64,000 nt of DNA. It comes from Bacilli bacterium (GTDB lineage: Bacteria > Bacillota_I > Bacilli_A > ML615J-28 > CAG-313). The notes beneath the pieces were generated by a model, which made no database searches, was not told the DNA's origin, and was given only the letters and a program-made list of their open reading frames with translations. Within the stretch, counting starts at the first letter, position 1. The number at the start of each line of letters is the position of its first letter. Positions 27,885 through 38,588 of the stretch are shown piece after piece. A program made the position numbers and the translations under genes. The stretch covers positions 49,642 to 113,641 of the forward strand of contig JAFQFT010000011.1 of assembly GCA_017398545.1 (NCBI GenBank), read 5' to 3'.

Positions 27885-29618
27885 ATGCTTAAAAAATTTT
27901 GTAAATACTATAAACCACATATGCCACTATTTATATTTGATATGTTTTGTGCATTACTTGTTGCATTATGTAATTTAGTTTACCCATATATAACCCAAGA
28001 TATTATTAAAGATTATGCACCAAACAAAAATCTAAATGCACTAATTATTTCAGGAGCAATTTTACTTGGAATATATATCCTAAAAGCAATTTTAAACTAT
28101 ATTATTCAAAACTATGGACACTGGCTAGGTGTATATATCCAAGCAGATATGCGTGCTGAACTATTTAAAAAATTACAACAACTTCCATTTTCTTATTTTG
28201 ATGACAATAAAACAGGAACTATAATGTCAAGAATAGTTAATGACCTACAAGAAATAACTGAACTTGCACACCATGGACCTGAAGATATCTTCTTATCTTT
28301 TGTTACATTAATAGGTGCAGGAATTCTAATGTGTTTAAGAGTAGATCCATTACTTACACTTGTTATATTTGCAGCAGTTCCATTTATTGTATTATTTGCT
28401 GCTATAAGAAGAAAACATATGACAACAGCTTGGAAGCAAACACGTATTGAAACAGGAGAAATCAACGCAAGCGTAGAATCAAGTATTTCAGGAATTAGGG
28501 TATCAAAAGCATATACCGCAATGAATCATGAAATAGAAAAGTTTGAAAAAGCAAACGTTAAATATCAAGCTGCAAGAAAAAAAGCATACCATCAAATGGG
28601 TGTCTTTGGTAGTGGAATGGCATTCTTCAATGACTTCTTATATCTACTTGCACTTGTAGCAGGAAGCATCTTCTGGTATTATGGTAGAATTAATGCTGAT
28701 GGATTTGCTGCAGCAATTCTATATATCACAATGATTATTAATCCAATAAGAACTCTAGTTGCTATATTTGAACAAATTCAAAATGGTATGACAGGTTTTT
28801 CAAGATTCCAAGAAATCTTAAATTTAGAGAATGAATTAGAACCTACAAACCCTATTATTTTAGATGATTTTAAAGAAGAAATTAAATACAACGACGTATC
28901 TTTTAAATATAATGTTAAAGATGATACTGAAGAAAAACTAATTTTAAAAAATCTTTCACTTACAATAAAAAAAGGCGAGACTATTGCACTAGTTGGTCCT
29001 ACAGGTGGAGGTAAAACAACAATTTGTCACTTACTTCCAAGATTTTATGAAATCTTAGATGGATCAATTACAATTGATGGAACAGATATAAGAGAATTCT
29101 CTTTATCATCACTTAGAACAAAAATAGGAATCGTTGCACAAGACGTATTCTTATTTGGTGGAACAATTAAAGAAAATATTGCTTATGGTAATCTTGACGC
29201 AACAGATGAAGAAATTATCGAAGCAGCACGCCTTGCTAATATTCATGACTTCGTTATGACACTAGAAGATGGTTACAATACTTATGTTGGAGAACGTGGT
29301 GTAAAACTATCCGGTGGTCAAAAACAAAGAGTATCAATCGCAAGAGCATTCTTAAAAAATCCACCTATTCTAATTCTTGATGAAGCAACATCAGCACTAG
29401 ATAACGTTACAGAAATGCAAATTCAACAAGCACTAGAACGCTTAAGTAGTGGTAGAACAACAATAGTTGTAGCACACAGACTTTCAACAGTTAAAAATGC
29501 AGATAAAATAGTTGTAATCACAAGTGAAGGTATAATTGAAGAAGGTACTCATGAAGAACTAATTGCTAAAAAAGGTATTTATGAAAACCTATATCAATAT
29601 CAATTTAAAAATCTATAA
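27885..29618 (+). CDS. ABC exporter, fused permease-ATPase (MsbA/LmrA-type half transporter)
   Basis: A 577-residue half transporter: six membrane segments in the first 320 residues (ABC type I exporter fold) and a C-terminal ATPase with Walker A VGPTGGGKTT (about 368-377), Q-loop VAQDVFLFG, signature LSGGQKQR (about 476), Walker B ILILDEATSALD (about 495) and the VVAHRLS switch His. It probably works as a homodimer; the substrate is unknown. It is monocistronic with its own promoter and a strong terminator. Confidence 0.93.
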   Translation: MLKKFCKYYKPHMPLFIFDMFCALLVALCNLVYPYITQDIIKDYAPNKNLNALIISGAILLGIYILKAILNYIIQNYGHWLGVYIQADMRAELFKKLQQLPFSYFDDNKTGTIMSRIVNDLQEITELAHHGPEDIFLSFVTLIGAGILMCLRVDPLLTLVIFAAVPFIVLFAAIRRKHMTTAWKQTRIETGEINASVESSISGIRVSKAYTAMNHEIEKFEKANVKYQAARKKAYHQMGVFGSGMAFFNDFLYLLALVAGSIFWYYGRINADGFAAAILYITMIINPIRTLVAIFEQIQNGMTGFSRFQEILNLENELEPTNPIILDDFKEEIKYNDVSFKYNVKDDTEEKLILKNLSLTIKKGETIALVGPTGGGKTTICHLLPRFYEILDGSITIDGTDIREFSLSSLRTKIGIVAQDVFLFGGTIKENIAYGNLDATDEEIIEAARLANIHDFVMTLEDGYNTYVGERGVKLSGGQKQRVSIARAFLKNPPILILDEATSALDNVTEMQIQQALERLSSGRTTIVVAHRLSTVKNADKIVVITSEGIIEEGTHEELIAKKGIYENLYQYQFKNL

Positions 29619-29620
29619 GA

Positions 29621-29665
29621 AAAACAAGACTTCTACAGTTTTTTGTAGAAGTCTTGTTTTTATAT
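29621..29665. terminator. Bidirectional terminator between the ABC exporter and a lipoprotein gene
   Basis: A perfect 17-base inverted repeat (29621-29637 with 29644-29660), T-rich on both outer sides, between convergent genes. Confidence 0.92.
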
Positions 29666-29666
29666 T

Positions 29667-30386
29667 TTAATTAACATTAATTAATATCAAAGAAACATTC
29701 AAAGTTATACTTTTTGGTATAACAATAAAATAAACATAAGTACTAAACTTATTTTCCAGAATTTCTGGACTTGTTGAAATATTTGAATAATTACGCTTTA
29801 AATTAAATTCCAAAACACTTCCAACTTTATTATAATTAGAAATTAAAACTTCATCATAAAAATATGTTATATTATCATTTTTTTGGATTGAAAAAACCCC
29901 TAAATCATACAGTTCAAAAAATTTTAAATCAAAAATATCTAACAAATTTTTTTCACAATCATTAATATTAGAAATTAAATGATATTGCTCATAATTTTTT
30001 AAGAATGCTACTAAATCTGAATGCTCTTTAAGATAGTTTTCATGATGGTTAAGTTTATTAATTTTCAAAATTTTTGATGATATACTAGGTTTTTCAAGAA
30101 TATTAGAATTATCTTTTAATGTTTTAACATAAATTGTCATATCTGTATATATTTTATTATTATTATATATATTTTCATACATTTCATCATAATACAATTC
30201 TATATCTTCTTTCATGTTTTTAAGAGGAATTATATCTTTATTTATTGAAGTGCCTTTTTCAATTTCAACTATATAAGATTCATCTTCAAAAATAAACTTA
30301 ACTTTTATCTTATCTTGACTTTTGCTGCATCCAACAAAACACATCATAAACATCAAGCACATAAATATCGTTAATATTTTTTTCAT
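29667..30386 (-). CDS. Lipoprotein of unknown function
   Basis: A 239-residue exported protein with a lipoprotein signal peptide (MKKILTIFMCLMFMMCFVGC, lipobox FVGC). The rest is hydrophilic and rich in Asn, Ile and Lys with no motif I know. The ATG at 30386 follows GAGGAGGT; an upstream GTG at 30401 is inside this ribosome site. It has its own promoter. Confidence 0.78.
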   Translation of the reverse strand: MKKILTIFMCLMFMMCFVGCSKSQDKIKVKFIFEDESYIVEIEKGTSINKDIIPLKNMKEDIELYYDEMYENIYNNNKIYTDMTIYVKTLKDNSNILEKPSISSKILKINKLNHHENYLKEHSDLVAFLKNYEQYHLISNINDCEKNLLDIFDLKFFELYDLGVFSIQKNDNITYFYDEVLISNYNKVGSVLEFNLKRNYSNISTSPEILENKFSTYVYFIVIPKSITLNVSLILINVN

Positions 30387-30411
30387 TTTATACCTCCTCA
30401 CATAAACATCA

Positions 30412-30440
30412 AGTATACTATCTGTAAAATGTTACAGCAA
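30412..30440 (-). promoter_or_regulatory. Promoter of the lipoprotein gene at 29.7 kb
   Basis: Minus strand TTGCTG (30435-30440), 17 bases, TATACT (30412-30417). Confidence 0.6.
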
Positions 30441-30511
30441 TATACTATTCACTATAAATTATACGTCATAGTATGTTTTTCTTCAATTAAAAAGAGAATA
30501 ATTTTATTATT

Positions 30512-31030
30512 TTAGTTTACTTTATGTTCAAATATTACATTTAATGACAAATCAAACACTATAATAGCATATTCACTTATTACCGCAAAACTACCACGTG
30601 TATAGTCCCTTGGTCTACCAATTGATCCTGGATTTAAATATATTACATCATCTACTATTTTTAATCTAGATACATGTGTATGACCGCTTGCATAAAGTTT
30701 AACACTACTGTTATTTCTTAACCTTAAATGCCCATGATGAAAATAACATCTCATTCCGTTAATTACTGTTTCATAATAATTAATTAATCCTACTGGAAGA
30801 AGAGACTCATCAAAACTAGTATCATTATTTCCCCTAATAATTGTTACTTTATCTGCAATATTCCATATCATATTACTAATATCTTTTGAGGATGTATTTA
30901 ATTCATAATAATTATTAAATATATCACCTAAAATAATCATTTTATCAATTTCTTCTGTTTTCATAAAATCGATTGCTATTTTAAATTTTTCACTATTTCC
31001 GTGAATATCAGATACAACCATTACTTTCAT
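30512..31030 (-). CDS. YfcE/MJ0936-type metallophosphoesterase
   Basis: A 172-residue calcineurin-like phosphodiesterase. The metal-binding motifs are complete: VVSDIHGN, IILGDIFNN, IIRGNNDT, FHHGH and YASGHTHVSRL. Family members hydrolyse phosphodiesters in vitro; physiological substrates are mostly unknown. I take the ATG at 31030 (MKVMVVSDIHGN) because the upstream in-frame ATG at 31048 has no ribosome site. It lies just downstream of cotJC. Confidence 0.9.
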   Translation of the reverse strand: MKVMVVSDIHGNSEKFKIAIDFMKTEEIDKMIILGDIFNNYYELNTSSKDISNMIWNIADKVTIIRGNNDTSFDESLLPVGLINYYETVINGMRCYFHHGHLRLRNNSSVKLYASGHTHVSRLKIVDDVIYLNPGSIGRPRDYTRGSFAVISEYAIIVFDLSLNVIFEHKVN

Positions 31031-31056
31031 TATATCACCCAAATTCATTATAACAC

Positions 31057-31081
31057 AAAATAGGGCATATAGCCCTATTTT
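31057..31081 (-). terminator. Weak terminator after cotJC
   Basis: AAAATAGGGC (31057-31066) pairs with GCCCTATTTT (31072-31081). The minus-strand T-run is short, so read-through into the phosphoesterase gene is likely. Confidence 0.55.
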
Positions 31082-31638
31082 TAATAACCCATTTTACGAT
31101 AATGTTCTAATAATTCTTTAAATCTTTCATAATGAACTACTTCGCGTTGTCTTAAGAATAATAATGGTTGAATAACTTCTTGATTATCAGTTAATAAAAT
31201 TAAGTGTTCATATACTGCACGCGCTTTTTGTTCTGCTGCCATATCTTCTACAATATTTGCGATTGGATCTCCTACTGATGAAATATAATCAGTAGTAAAA
31301 CTAATTGCTTCATTGTTTGCTGGGAAGATATCTTTTCCGTGTTCAGTAAACCAACCATCTAATCCTTCTTTTTTAAGTTCATCAATTGTTGCATCTTTCA
31401 TTAGTAAGTAAATCATTGTTTGAAGCATTTCTACATGAGCAAGTTCTTCAGTTCCAATATCATTTAAAACTGCACGCCCCATATCATCAGGCATAGTAAT
31501 TCTTTGATTAAGATATCTTAGTGCTGCACCAAGTTCTCCTTGAGGACCACCATATTGGCTAAGTAAATTTTTTGCCATTTTTAAGTCTTTCTTAGTAATA
31601 TTAAGTGGGTACTGCATTAATTTATTATACTGCCACAT
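31081..31638 (-). CDS. cotJC: Spore coat protein CotJC (manganese-catalase-like)
   Basis: A 185-residue ferritin-like four-helix protein of the spore coat. The start MWQYNKLMQYPLN, the LSQYGGPQGELGAALRYLNQ segment, TEELAHVEMLQTMIYLL with two metal-ligand residues, and AEQKARAVYEHL with RQREVVHYERF carry the Glu/His dimanganese ligands of the family. The ATG at 31638 follows GGGAGGCG and overlaps the cotJB stop as TAATG, so the two are translationally coupled. In Bacillus cotJABC is made in the mother cell under sigma-E. Confidence 0.94.
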   Translation of the reverse strand: MWQYNKLMQYPLNITKKDLKMAKNLLSQYGGPQGELGAALRYLNQRITMPDDMGRAVLNDIGTEELAHVEMLQTMIYLLMKDATIDELKKEGLDGWFTEHGKDIFPANNEAISFTTDYISSVGDPIANIVEDMAAEQKARAVYEHLILLTDNQEVIQPLLFLRQREVVHYERFKELLEHYRKMGY

Positions 31639-32015
31639 TAGTTTTTCGCCTCCCAAGGAAAACAATTAGGCCATGTCCATACTTTATCAGTATTAGGTGT
31701 AGTAATATTTAACATTTTATTACTATTTTCCATTTTCTTTACAATTTCATTGTATTTAGCTACATATTGATCATAAAGTATTTTCACATTAGCTTCGTTT
31801 GGATGTGTATCTAAATATAGTCCTAAATCAACAATTGCAAATGCATATGCTCTTAAAGCATTTTCATCAGTATAAGGTAATTCTCTTGGAACGTAATTAC
31901 CAAAATTATCATATAAGCCTTGACTCATATTACCTTTTGATAATCCTTGTAACGCAACATAAAATCTTGTATCGCGACTACCATAATTATCAAAATAATT
32001 ATAATGATTAAACAT
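31638..32015 (-). CDS. cotJB: Spore coat protein CotJB, with a CotJA-like N-terminal extension
   Basis: A 125-residue protein. Residues 55-125 are CotJB: AIVDLGLYLDTHPNEANVK and the Trp-rich end VWTWPNCFPWE. The first 50 residues are not in Bacillus CotJB; GLSKGNMSQGLYDNFGNY resembles the C-terminal part of CotJA proteins, so this may be a CotJA-CotJB fusion, since no separate cotJA is present. It has a GAAGGAGG ribosome site directly after a long palindrome and is coupled to cotJC. Confidence 0.88.
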   Translation of the reverse strand: MFNHYNYFDNYGSRDTRFYVALQGLSKGNMSQGLYDNFGNYVPRELPYTDENALRAYAFAIVDLGLYLDTHPNEANVKILYDQYVAKYNEIVKKMENSNKMLNITTPNTDKVWTWPNCFPWEAKN

Positions 32016-32027
32016 AGCATAACCTCC

Positions 32028-32063
32028 TTCATAAGTAGTATATGAAAATATACAACTTATGAA
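32028..32063 (-). promoter_or_regulatory. 36-base palindrome with sigma-E/K-like -10 box before cotJB
   Basis: TTCATAAGT-A-GTATAT, loop GAAA, ATATAC-A-ACTTATGAA: 15 of 16 positions pair. On the minus strand it ends right at the cotJB ribosome site and contains CATATACTA, which fits the sigma-K -10 (CATANNNTA) and nearly the sigma-E -10 (CATACAYT). No good -35 box was found at the right spacing. It could be an operator, an mRNA hairpin controlling translation, or the murB terminator stem. Confidence 0.5.
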
Positions 32064-32074
32064 TGTTTTTTTAC

Positions 32075-32977
32075 CTATTCAATAATCACCCATTCAGGTT
32101 CTAATAAAATATGATGTTTTTTCAACACTTCATCTTGAATAGTAGTTATTAATGTTTTCATATCGTTAAATGTTGCATTCTTTTTATTAATTAAGAAATT
32201 TGCATGAACAGTGCTTACCAAAGCATCTTCTACACTTATATTTCCAACTGTATCTTTAATTAACTTCCACGCACTATTATTTGGTGGATTTTTAAATGTA
32301 CTGCCTGCATTATAAGTATTAAGTGGTTGAGTAAGTTTTTTCTTTTCTAAATAATTATTATAAATATTAATAGATGTTATATCGTACTTTAAATTAATAG
32401 TGCAGGATAAGATAATAACATGTCTTTTCATAAATGGTGACTTACGATAAGAGAACCCTTTGATTTTAATATTTTTCATTTCACATACTTTACCAAACTC
32501 ATCTAAATATGTAATACTCTCTAATACATCACTAACTTGTTTACCCCAAGCACCTGCATTCATATATATCATTCCACCAATAGTACCAGGAATTCCAGCT
32601 AAAAATTCTAATCCACTTAAAGATAAATCTGACATCTTTTTAGATATTATATTTCCCATAACACCAGTTTCCAAGACAAGAGTAGTTTCATTTAACATTA
32701 TTTTATTTAAATTTTTCAAACATATAAATATCTTTGAATGATACTCATCGCTAATTAATAAATTAGATCCATTACCAATAACAATATAATCTAGTTTATT
32801 TGTTAAAATAAATTTATACGCTTTAATTAAACTACCAATACTATTAGGCTTATATAAGATATAACACTTACCACCAATTTTTAATGTACAATATTTTTTT
32901 AACGATTCATCTTTAAAAACACTACCTAACTTATTATGTTTTACATATTCATAGAAATCTAAATACTCTTTACTCAA
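32075..32977 (-). CDS. murB: UDP-N-acetylenolpyruvoylglucosamine reductase
   Basis: FAD enzyme that makes UDP-MurNAc, the second committed step of peptidoglycan synthesis. The 300-residue protein is of the short type IIa: KKYCTLKIGGKCYILYKP, IVIGNGSNLLISDE (FAD), LEFLAGIPGTIGGMIYMNAG, and GSTFKNPPNNSAWKLI with the active-site Ser and a late Glu. It starts at TTG (32977) overlapping the murG stop as TTGA, with GAGGT upstream, so the two are coupled. Confidence 0.95.
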   Translation of the reverse strand: MSKEYLDFYEYVKHNKLGSVFKDESLKKYCTLKIGGKCYILYKPNSIGSLIKAYKFILTNKLDYIVIGNGSNLLISDEYHSKIFICLKNLNKIMLNETTLVLETGVMGNIISKKMSDLSLSGLEFLAGIPGTIGGMIYMNAGAWGKQVSDVLESITYLDEFGKVCEMKNIKIKGFSYRKSPFMKRHVIILSCTINLKYDITSINIYNNYLEKKKLTQPLNTYNAGSTFKNPPNNSAWKLIKDTVGNISVEDALVSTVHANFLINKKNATFNDMKTLITTIQDEVLKKHHILLEPEWVIIE

Positions 32978-33993
32978 GCCAGTACCTCATCAATCATATG
33001 TTCATATATTTTATTTGAATGATAATTTTTCATATTATTTATATATATATCTTTATCTGAATTTAACATATTTAATTTATGAATGAAATTACTCATTGTT
33101 AGATCTTTTTCTTCAATCATTTCTATACAACCTAATTCTTTAAAATACACAGCATTATGATACTGATGATTATTAGTTACATTAATGGATGGAATAATTA
33201 TACTAAGAGTACTAGTTCCAATAATTTCAAATAAAGTTGATGCACCAGCACGTGACACTACTATATCACTAGATGCAATTTCATTTATTAAATTATTACT
33301 AAATGGATATATATGAATTAAACGACTAGACACCTTATTTCTTATATTATCATAATATTTTTTACCAGTAACAATATATATATCATATTCTTTTAAATAA
33401 CCATTGTTAATTAAATTAACAGCTAAATCATTGATAACTTTTGCACCCAAAGTACCTGATGTAAATAAAATTTTCTTTTTAATTTTATATATATCTTTTT
33501 TTACATTTAACGCATTTAAATAAACAGGATTACCAACTAATAAATAATTCTTTTTAATCTTCTTTACTGGATATGATAAAAATACTTTATTAACCATTTT
33601 AGATAATAATTTATTAGCTTTCCCCATTACACTATTTTGTTCATGTAAATATGTTTTTAACTTTAAAGACTTTGCTGCAAGTATTCCTATTCCACTAATA
33701 TATCCACCAAATCCATACGCAATTTCTACTTTTTCTTCTTTTAAAATCTTTTTTATTTTATTATATGCTTTTAAATTTTCAACTTGTGACTTAATATTTT
33801 TACTCATTTTAGAACATTCAATATAATACACTTTATCTATTTTCTCACTCTTTAATACTTCATATGATGTATCTTTTGATGTTGCACAAACAATAACTTG
33901 CACATCATTATATCTTTTCTTAATTTCTTTTATTAATATTACACATGGCATTATATGACCAAGCGTACCTCCAGTAAAACAAACTATCTTCAA
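32974..33993 (-). CDS. murG: Lipid II synthase MurG
   Basis: N-acetylglucosaminyltransferase that turns lipid I into lipid II at the inner face of the membrane. The 339-residue GT28 protein shows FTGGTLGHIMPCVILIKEI (the Gly-rich loop), AYGFGGYISGIG, LHEQNSVMGKANK, and VVSRAGASTLFEIIGT with the UDP-sugar site. It starts at TTG (33993) after a GGGGGG-rich ribosome site, 2 bases after ftsW. Genes ftsW-murG-murB form one operon. Confidence 0.95.
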   Translation of the reverse strand: MKIVCFTGGTLGHIMPCVILIKEIKKRYNDVQVIVCATSKDTSYEVLKSEKIDKVYYIECSKMSKNIKSQVENLKAYNKIKKILKEEKVEIAYGFGGYISGIGILAAKSLKLKTYLHEQNSVMGKANKLLSKMVNKVFLSYPVKKIKKNYLLVGNPVYLNALNVKKDIYKIKKKILFTSGTLGAKVINDLAVNLINNGYLKEYDIYIVTGKKYYDNIRNKVSSRLIHIYPFSNNLINEIASSDIVVSRAGASTLFEIIGTSTLSIIIPSINVTNNHQYHNAVYFKELGCIEMIEEKDLTMSNFIHKLNMLNSDKDIYINNMKNYHSNKIYEHMIDEVLA

Positions 33994-33995
33994 TA

Positions 33996-35087
33996 TTATT
34001 CCCCCCTATATCTACTAACATTTAAAACTAAACCAATCATTATTAAACTCATCATTAAACTAGTTCCACCATAACTTATAATTGGAAGTGTAATTCCAGT
34101 AACTGGTAATAAACCAATTACTACACCAATATTAATAAATACTTGAACAAAAAATGTAAGTCCAATACCAAAAGATAAATACTTCATAAATAAATTTGTA
34201 ACACTTTGTCCAATTTTAATCATTCTATAAATTAAAACAAAAAATAAACTTAATAAAAATATTGCTCCAAGAAGTCCTAATTCTTCTGCTACTATCGCAA
34301 AAATAAAATCATTTTGAGGTTCAGGTAAAAAGAAATGCTTTTGAATACTTTTATTAAACCCAAGTCCAAATAACCCACTTGGAGCAAGAGCATATAAAGA
34401 CTGAATAGCCTGAAAACCACTACCTAAAGGATCACTCCAAGGATCTAAAAATGAGAAAATTCTTTCCATTCGATATGGTGCACTAATAACTAGTCCCACT
34501 ACACCAACAATACCAATAACTATTAACATCATAAAATATTTAAATGGAGCACCTGTCATAAATAACAAAAGAAATGATCCAAGTACTAGCACAAGTCCTG
34601 TCCCAAAATCAGGTTGTAACATAATAAGTCCAAAAACACTCCCTATAATACAAAGAACAAAAAAGAAATTTTTAAACTTTAATAAATCTTTATCATATTT
34701 ACTAAAATATCTAGCAAGTAACAAGACTATACCTATTTTCATTGCTTCAGAAGGTTGAAACGATACACTTCCAACCCCTATCCAACTTCTAGCCCCACCT
34801 CTAACCATTCCAATGCCAGGTATTAAAACTAGTATTAAACATACAAGTGCAATCAAAAATATTAAAGCTGAATACTTATATATTTTATTAATATCTATAT
34901 TAATAATTAATATCATTAATACTATTCCAATCCCCGCAAATATAAGTTGTCTTTTAATAAAATAAAAACTATCATTATATTTGTATAGGGCTACAACATT
35001 ACTTGCAGAATAAACCATTAAAAGTCCAAATATAACTAAAACAATTGTTACAATTAATAATACTTTATCTACTTTTAACTTCTTCAT
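33996..35087 (-). CDS. ftsW: SEDS-family peptidoglycan polymerase FtsW
   Basis: A 363-residue SEDS protein with about ten membrane segments, which polymerises lipid II at the septum together with a class b penicillin-binding protein. Seen are FGLLMVYSASN at the N-terminus, PSEAMKIGIVLLLARYFSK, LLQPDFGTGLVL, QAIQSLYALAPSGLFGLG and the late LPVTGITLPIISYGGTSLM. Neighbour murG makes FtsW more likely than RodA. It ends 2 bases before murG. Confidence 0.93.
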   Translation of the reverse strand: MKKLKVDKVLLIVTIVLVIFGLLMVYSASNVVALYKYNDSFYFIKRQLIFAGIGIVLMILIINIDINKIYKYSALIFLIALVCLILVLIPGIGMVRGGARSWIGVGSVSFQPSEAMKIGIVLLLARYFSKYDKDLLKFKNFFFVLCIIGSVFGLIMLQPDFGTGLVLVLGSFLLLFMTGAPFKYFMMLIVIGIVGVVGLVISAPYRMERIFSFLDPWSDPLGSGFQAIQSLYALAPSGLFGLGFNKSIQKHFFLPEPQNDFIFAIVAEELGLLGAIFLLSLFFVLIYRMIKIGQSVTNLFMKYLSFGIGLTFFVQVFINIGVVIGLLPVTGITLPIISYGGTSLMMSLIMIGLVLNVSRYRGE

Positions 35088-35109
35088 TTTTTCACCAATA
35101 AATTATATG

Positions 35110-35130
35110 AAAAAAAGCTAGGTAAAATAC

Positions 35131-35135
<5 letters not shown>
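35110..35135 (-). terminator. Terminator after the lipoprotein gene at 35.1 kb
   Basis: GCTAGGTA (35117-35124) pairs with TACCTAGC (35128-35135); on the minus strand TTTTTTTC follows. The stop codon is inside the hairpin. Confidence 0.85.
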
Positions 35136-37174
<2,039 letters not shown>

Positions 37175-37184
37175 TCATATATGT

Positions 37185-37213
37185 ATTATACCAAATTATT
37201 TAAAAAAAGTAAA
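37185..37213 (-). promoter_or_regulatory. Probable promoter of tgt
   Basis: Minus strand TTTACT, 17 bases, TATAAT (37185-37190). The -35 box overlaps the T-tract of the pgi terminator. Confidence 0.5.
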
Positions 37214-37242
37214 AGTAAGTGATTAATTTAAATCACTTACTT
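37199..37242 (-). terminator. Terminator of the dnaE-ROK-pgcA-pgi operon
   Basis: A perfect 12-base inverted repeat (37213-37224 with 37231-37242), then TTTTACTTTTTTT on the minus strand, just after the pgi stop. Confidence 0.88.
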
Positions 37243-37250
37243 AATTTTTC

Positions 37251-38576
37251 TTATAAACGTTTCTTTAGTTCTTCTGTCATTGCTTCATAACCAGGTTTTT
37301 CTAAAAGTGCAAACATATTCTTTTTATAACTTTCAACACCTGGTTGATTAAATGGATTAACACCAGTTAAATAACAACATACACCACAGCTAAACATAAA
37401 GAAGTATAAAAGATAACCAATATTATATGCATTAATTTCTACGATAGAAAGTACAAGGTTTGGAACTCCACCATCAACATGTGCTAGAATTGTTCCTTGC
37501 ATTGCCATTTTATTAACACTATCTAAATCTTTACCTTCAAGATAGTTAAGTTGATCAAGGTCAACTTCTTCTTTCTTTAGAATAATATTTTCTTCAGGAC
37601 TTTCTACATTTAAAACAGTTTCAAACATAATACGTTTACCTTCTTGAACATATTGTCCCATTGAATGAAGGTCTGTTGAATAAACTAAGCTTGCAGGGAA
37701 TACACCTTTATTATCTTTACCTTCAGATTCACCATAAAGTTGTTTCCACCATTCACTGATAAATGAAAGTTTTGGTTCATAACTTACTAAAATTTCAACG
37801 TCTAATCCTTTATTATATAAAGCGTTTCTTGAAGCTGCATAAAGTAAGCATGAATTTTCTTCAAATTCATTATTGATAGCATCAACTCTAGCTTGTTCTG
37901 CACCTTTCATTAAATCATCAATATTAATACCACTAGCAGCAATAGGAAGAAGTCCTACTGCAGTAAACCAAGAATATCTACCACCAATATCATCTGGTAC
38001 GATAAATGTTTCGTAACCTTCGTTTGTTGCAAGAACTCTTAATGCACCTTTTGCTTTATCAGTTGTAGCATAAATTCTTTTAGCAGCATCAGCTTTTCCA
38101 TATTTCTTCTCAAGTAATTCTTTAAATAATCTAAATGCAACAGCAGGTTCTGTAGTAGTACCTGATTTTGAAATTACATTGATTGAGAATTCTTTATTTT
38201 CTAAATATTTAAGAAGCTGTGCTGCATATGTAGAAGATAATGTTTGACCAGCAAAAATTATTTCTACTTCTTTTTCTGTAGGGAAGTAATTCTTCATTGC
38301 TTCAATAACAGCTTTAGCACCAAGATATGATCCACCAATACCAATAACAACTAATACTTCTGAATCTTTTCTAATCTTTTCAGCAGCTTTTTTGATTCTT
38401 GCATATTCTTCTTTATCATAATCAACAGTCCAGTTAATCCAACCTAAAAAGTCATTACCAGCACCTGTTTTTTCCACTAATACTTTTCTTGCAGCATATG
38501 TTTTTTCTTTTAAACCAAGTAGTTCTTCTTTTGGTAAAAAGTTTGCTATATTTTTATAATTAATTTTTACGCTCAT
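37251..38576 (-). CDS. pgi: Glucose-6-phosphate isomerase
   Basis: Interconverts glucose-6-P and fructose-6-P. The 441-residue protein is of the short Firmicute PGI type, with [49 protein letters not shown] and a late His/Lys region ([17 protein letters not shown]). It lies 12 bases after pgcA and ends the operon at a terminator. Confidence 0.97.
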   Translation of the reverse strand: MSVKINYKNIANFLPKEELLGLKEKTYAARKVLVEKTGAGNDFLGWINWTVDYDKEEYARIKKAAEKIRKDSEVLVVIGIGGSYLGAKAVIEAMKNYFPTEKEVEIIFAGQTLSSTYAAQLLKYLENKEFSINVISKSGTTTEPAVAFRLFKELLEKKYGKADAAKRIYATTDKAKGALRVLATNEGYETFIVPDDIGGRYSWFTAVGLLPIAASGINIDDLMKGAEQARVDAINNEFEENSCLLYAASRNALYNKGLDVEILVSYEPKLSFISEWWKQLYGESEGKDNKGVFPASLVYSTDLHSMGQYVQEGKRIMFETVLNVESPEENIILKKEEVDLDQLNYLEGKDLDSVNKMAMQGTILAHVDGGVPNLVLSIVEINAYNIGYLLYFFMFSCGVCCYLTGVNPFNQPGVESYKKNMFALLEKPGYEAMTEELKKRL

Positions 38577-38588
38577 ATATATAACCTC

